The notes beneath the pieces are model-generated. The model did not search any database and was not told the DNA's origin. It saw only the letters and a list, made by a program, of their open reading frames with translations. A DNA stretch of 19,371 nucleotides, taken from the NCBI GenBank assembly GCA_034696485.1, contig JAQIWT010000484.1:1-19371 (forward strand). Direction: 5' to 3'. The first letter of the stretch is position 1; the number at the start of each line of letters is the position of its first letter. Shown here piece after piece: positions 16,796-19,371 of the stretch. The translations under genes were made by a program, and so were the position numbers. This stretch comes from Isohypsibius dastychi (taxonomy: Eukaryota > Tardigrada > Eutardigrada > Parachela > Isohypsibiidae).

Positions 16796-19289
16796 TCAAC
16801 AAAGGACATAGATGAATCCAAGATAGTCACAGAGATTCTGGAGGAAGGTGATTGCCGACTCATCATGCTCCAACAGTTCGGTATAGATGACAACATTAGA
16901 CTGCTCAGCCACTAAGTTCCGCTTCAGTTTGTCTTTATTTCGCCTTGTATATTCGCCAATATTTTCAGCCAGTTCGGGAATACGTTGAACAGGGAAACAT
17001 TCCTTCGACAAACTCTCCCCCAAGTCGTGATCGAATTCCAAGAGCACTCTCCATTCGCAAGCAATAGTTTGAGATTCCACAGCAGGACCCAGATAGCCAA
17101 GCTTCTGCTTGAGCGCAACCATTAATGACGTTTGATGGTTTTGGCGTTGTAGCAGAAAAACTTTAGTGCGAATCGAAGCAACAGAACTCTCCAGCTGTAC
17201 AACCGCACCTTCAAGACATGTTTCGTATGCCACTTTCTCAGGTACGTCGCGATTAATTGATTCGGATAAGATGGAACACAATTCCATAATCCTGGGCAAA
17301 GTCGAGGCAATTCGGGCATTCCCATCTCTTAAATTTTCTTTGACGTCAACCAATTGTGTCTCCGCGTAGGAAGTATCCCAGTATTCAAAGTCGTGCTCCA
17401 CGTATACTTCTGACTGAACAGACTTATCTGAAAAACATACGTTTCGATTAAACGAAAGAACGACATAGAATACAGTTCAAAACCAATATTTTTACAGCAA
17501 AACAGTCGGTTTTTTTGTGCTGAGAAATGATTTTCACCTCCCGTAAATAAACCAAAGATCCATCAACAAGTACGAGCATCGAGTTCGCAAAGAACTAACA
17601 AGCAAACGTTACGAACGCGATAATTCGAAAAAAATAACTGAGGCGTGCAAAAGGTATCATTTTTTGCGCTGATAATTGTCCCGCCAATAACTCGGGTGAT
17701 TACGGGCGCTGGAGCGGACAAAAAGGGAAGAAGGGAGCAAAATGTCCCTTTTGCTGCAGAAAGCGGGGCTCACCAACGCAAATCGACGGGGCTCACGAAG
17801 TAGAAATTGTGCGATTTAAAAAGTCGTGCAAGTGCGAAGTCGTACGATTTAAAAGTCGTGAGCCCCGTCGGTTTGTGTTGGTAAGCCAAGCTTTCTACAG
17901 CAAAATGTTTGTTCCTTTCTTCCCTTTTTTGTCCGCTCCAGTTTAATTTATCTCACATTATGATCCAATTTATGATCTAAGCTATCTGCCTGTTTCGATC
18001 TACGTTTCGATCTAAATAGATCGACAGATCGTACTTAGATCGGATAGATCGACGGCGATCTGAAATAGATTGGAGACCTCTGAAACGAACTAATTGGAAG
18101 TAACGAAAACAACCGTGAAAAGACAGAAACATAATGTCACCGGCGGGAAAATTTCTTGGTGGGATTTCCGCCAAAACGCTGAAATTTGCTTTTCCATCAA
18201 TAAATACTTGCATTACTGAATTATTCACGTGCTTATAAAGTTTCGAAATTCTCTCAATATTATCTGCTCAGGACCGAAATCGTTGTGAGACAAAATAAAC
18301 TTGGTCGCAAACTCTACCTGGCCAAATATCAGCAACCTTCTGGCAAAAAAGACGATCGTCCTCGAAACAAAACAGATCATCCATTGGAACGGCATTTTCA
18401 TCCATTCTCCAATCTTCCTGCAGAACATATCTGCCAAAACTTGCATAGACGTCATAACGGAAACAGAGAGATCCCACAATAAGCGCTTCTTCCGGCGAGA
18501 ATTCATCCAGGTCGACAATGATAGTCGGTCGTCGATAACGTTCCAGCTGATCCACTTTAACTGGCACTTTTTTCCTGCAGACTGATACCAGCCAGCCTGG
18601 AATATCATCGACTGGAATTCCCGACAAGCGCAGTATGCTGGCTAAATTGTGATCAGCAAGAAGAGTATTCTCCCAAAAGGTTTCATCCATATCAGTCGGG
18701 TTCATCTTGGTGGATAAATTCAGATCTGTTACAATCTCCATCAGCAAACCTTCAAGGGTTAGACGTCCTTCAAGATGCCATAGTTGTGAACTGAAACTGC
18801 GAAACTCCTGCCACAGTCTGCGAATCTCTTTTCGATCACATCTGATCATTTCGACAAAAGCTTTGCGAGATCTCTGTCCACGATATTGTTCATCCCGAAT
18901 GGCAGCCAAGAAAAGTTTCAGACTGGACAAAAGCAGATCACTTTTGCCTCCAGATTTCCGAATGTAAACATCAATGCCACGCAAAAGCGCATTGAGCTCA
19001 TCGTTCAGCCGCTGAAAGTCTGCGGAACCAGCGTCATTCTGAAGAACATGATCTGTAAAAAATCATGGGCTTTTAGAATTGATCGACAAGGACCATGATC
19101 AAGTATCTTACGAATAGAATCCACGAACTCCAAAGTCTCAAGTGAGCAATTTCTACCAGAATCTCCAGAATTATCCGTCTCTTCGTCAGATTGCTGCATA
19201 CTTGTTCCAACATCAGCATCAGTGTTGTCCATATACAGTGGCTGAATGCCGGGAAACAAACGACGAAGAAGGGTCTTTATGGCATACAT
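16796..19289 (-). CDS. Gene B copy 2: soluble protein of unknown family, 514 aa
   Basis: I do not recognise the family. Exons 19289-19112, 19052-18318 and 17427-16796 sum to 515 codons ending in TGA. Introns of 59 and 890 nt have GT-AG borders (GTAAGA/TTACAG and GTAGAG/TTTCAG), at exactly the positions and phases of copy 1. No signal peptide or transmembrane helix is seen. The first exon is acidic and serine-rich after a short MYAIKTLLRRLFPG start. The rest is mixed alpha-beta, then largely helical, with conserved blocks LWHLEGRLTLEGLLME, VDDIPGWLVSVC, VDLDEFSPEEALIVGSLCF and FEYWDTSYAE, and a hydrophobic C-terminus (FLQNLCDYLGFIYVLC). KSGGKS near the start of exon 2 is not a proper Walker A motif. 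It converges on gene A copy 2, with gene C between. Confidence 0.75.
17709..17941. mobile_element. Foldback element, about 233 bp, in the second intron of gene B copy 2
   Basis: Ends CTGGAGCGGACAAAAAGGGA (left) and, on the other strand, CTGGAGCGGACAAAAAAGGG (right) start long arms that pair inward through GACGGGGCTCACGA, with an indel in one arm. There is no coding capacity. No convincing target-site duplication was found. The element accounts for part of the intron's growth from 293 nt in copy 1 to 890 nt here. Confidence 0.75.
17962..18060. repeat. GATC-rich cluster
   Basis: Nine GATC tetramers in about 100 nt, mostly as TAGATCGA- or CGATCTA-type units that also pair with one another. This is a degenerate short-motif repeat in the same intron as the element at 17709-17941. 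Confidence 0.55.
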
Positions 19290-19371
19290 TTTTCAATTCC
19301 ACGCAAAAGGCAAAATCCCTCGAATTTTCGATTTACTGCAGCACTGGTGAATTCCTGAGAAGATCCCCCCC
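19290..19371 (-). other. 5' flank of gene B copy 2, ending in poly-C
   Basis: Similar to the flank of gene B copy 1, with a matching poly-C tract 75-91 nt before the ATG. The window ends inside that tract (C from 19365), so its length and what follows are unknown. Confidence 0.5.

Noticed and set aside
18940-18970. Walker A nucleotide-binding motif in gene B (KSGGKS)
   Set aside because: The spacing of the first Gly is wrong and that position is Arg in copy 2 and Gly in copy 1. No Walker B motif was found.

Overview
The window is animal nuclear DNA. The genes are split by short GT-AG introns, many of them 59-125 nt with TTTCAG- or TTACAG-like acceptors. One gene is an OCRL/INPP5B-type inositol 5-phosphatase with ASH and RhoGAP domains, an animal architecture. 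Small inverted-repeat DNA transposons are frequent. A small-intron invertebrate such as a nematode fits best, but nothing here fixes the phylum.

The layout is a tandem duplication. Unit 1 (1-6338) holds the last 41 codons of an OCRL-type gene (1-126, +), gene A copy 1 (628-4149, +) and the convergent gene B copy 1 (6338-4427, -). Unit 2 (9293-19289) repeats that order: a decayed OCRL-type gene (9293-11596, +), gene A copy 2 (12083-13348, +) and gene B copy 2 (19289-16796, -). Unit 2 also holds a third, broken minus-strand gene (gene C, about 16256-13564) that unit 1 lacks. Between the units lie the 5' two-thirds of a GT31 galactosyltransferase-like gene (6739-7461), a foldback element and about 1.8 kb with no recognisable gene.

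Gene A encodes a membrane-anchored protein: a 35-residue first exon with one transmembrane helix, a fast-changing low-complexity stretch, and a conserved C-terminal domain. Gene B encodes a soluble protein of about 514 residues. I recognise neither family. Aligning the copies by eye gives exon models that agree in phase and show a reciprocal pattern of damage. A1 is broken by a 4-nt TGAA duplication and B1 by a 1-nt loss in an A run, while A2 (370 aa) and B2 (514 aa) are intact. The OCRL copy in unit 2 has three in-frame stops and a 526-bp transposon in its catalytic domain.

Mobile elements explain most of the length difference between the copies. Intron 2 of A1 is 1,984 nt, against 98 nt in A2, and holds at least three inverted-repeat elements plus TACG-rich repeats. 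The most interesting one sits at 9371-9896. It has a perfect 8-bp target-site duplication (TSD), and the TSD and element ends together create a GT donor and an AG acceptor, so it could be spliced out in frame, like an introner.
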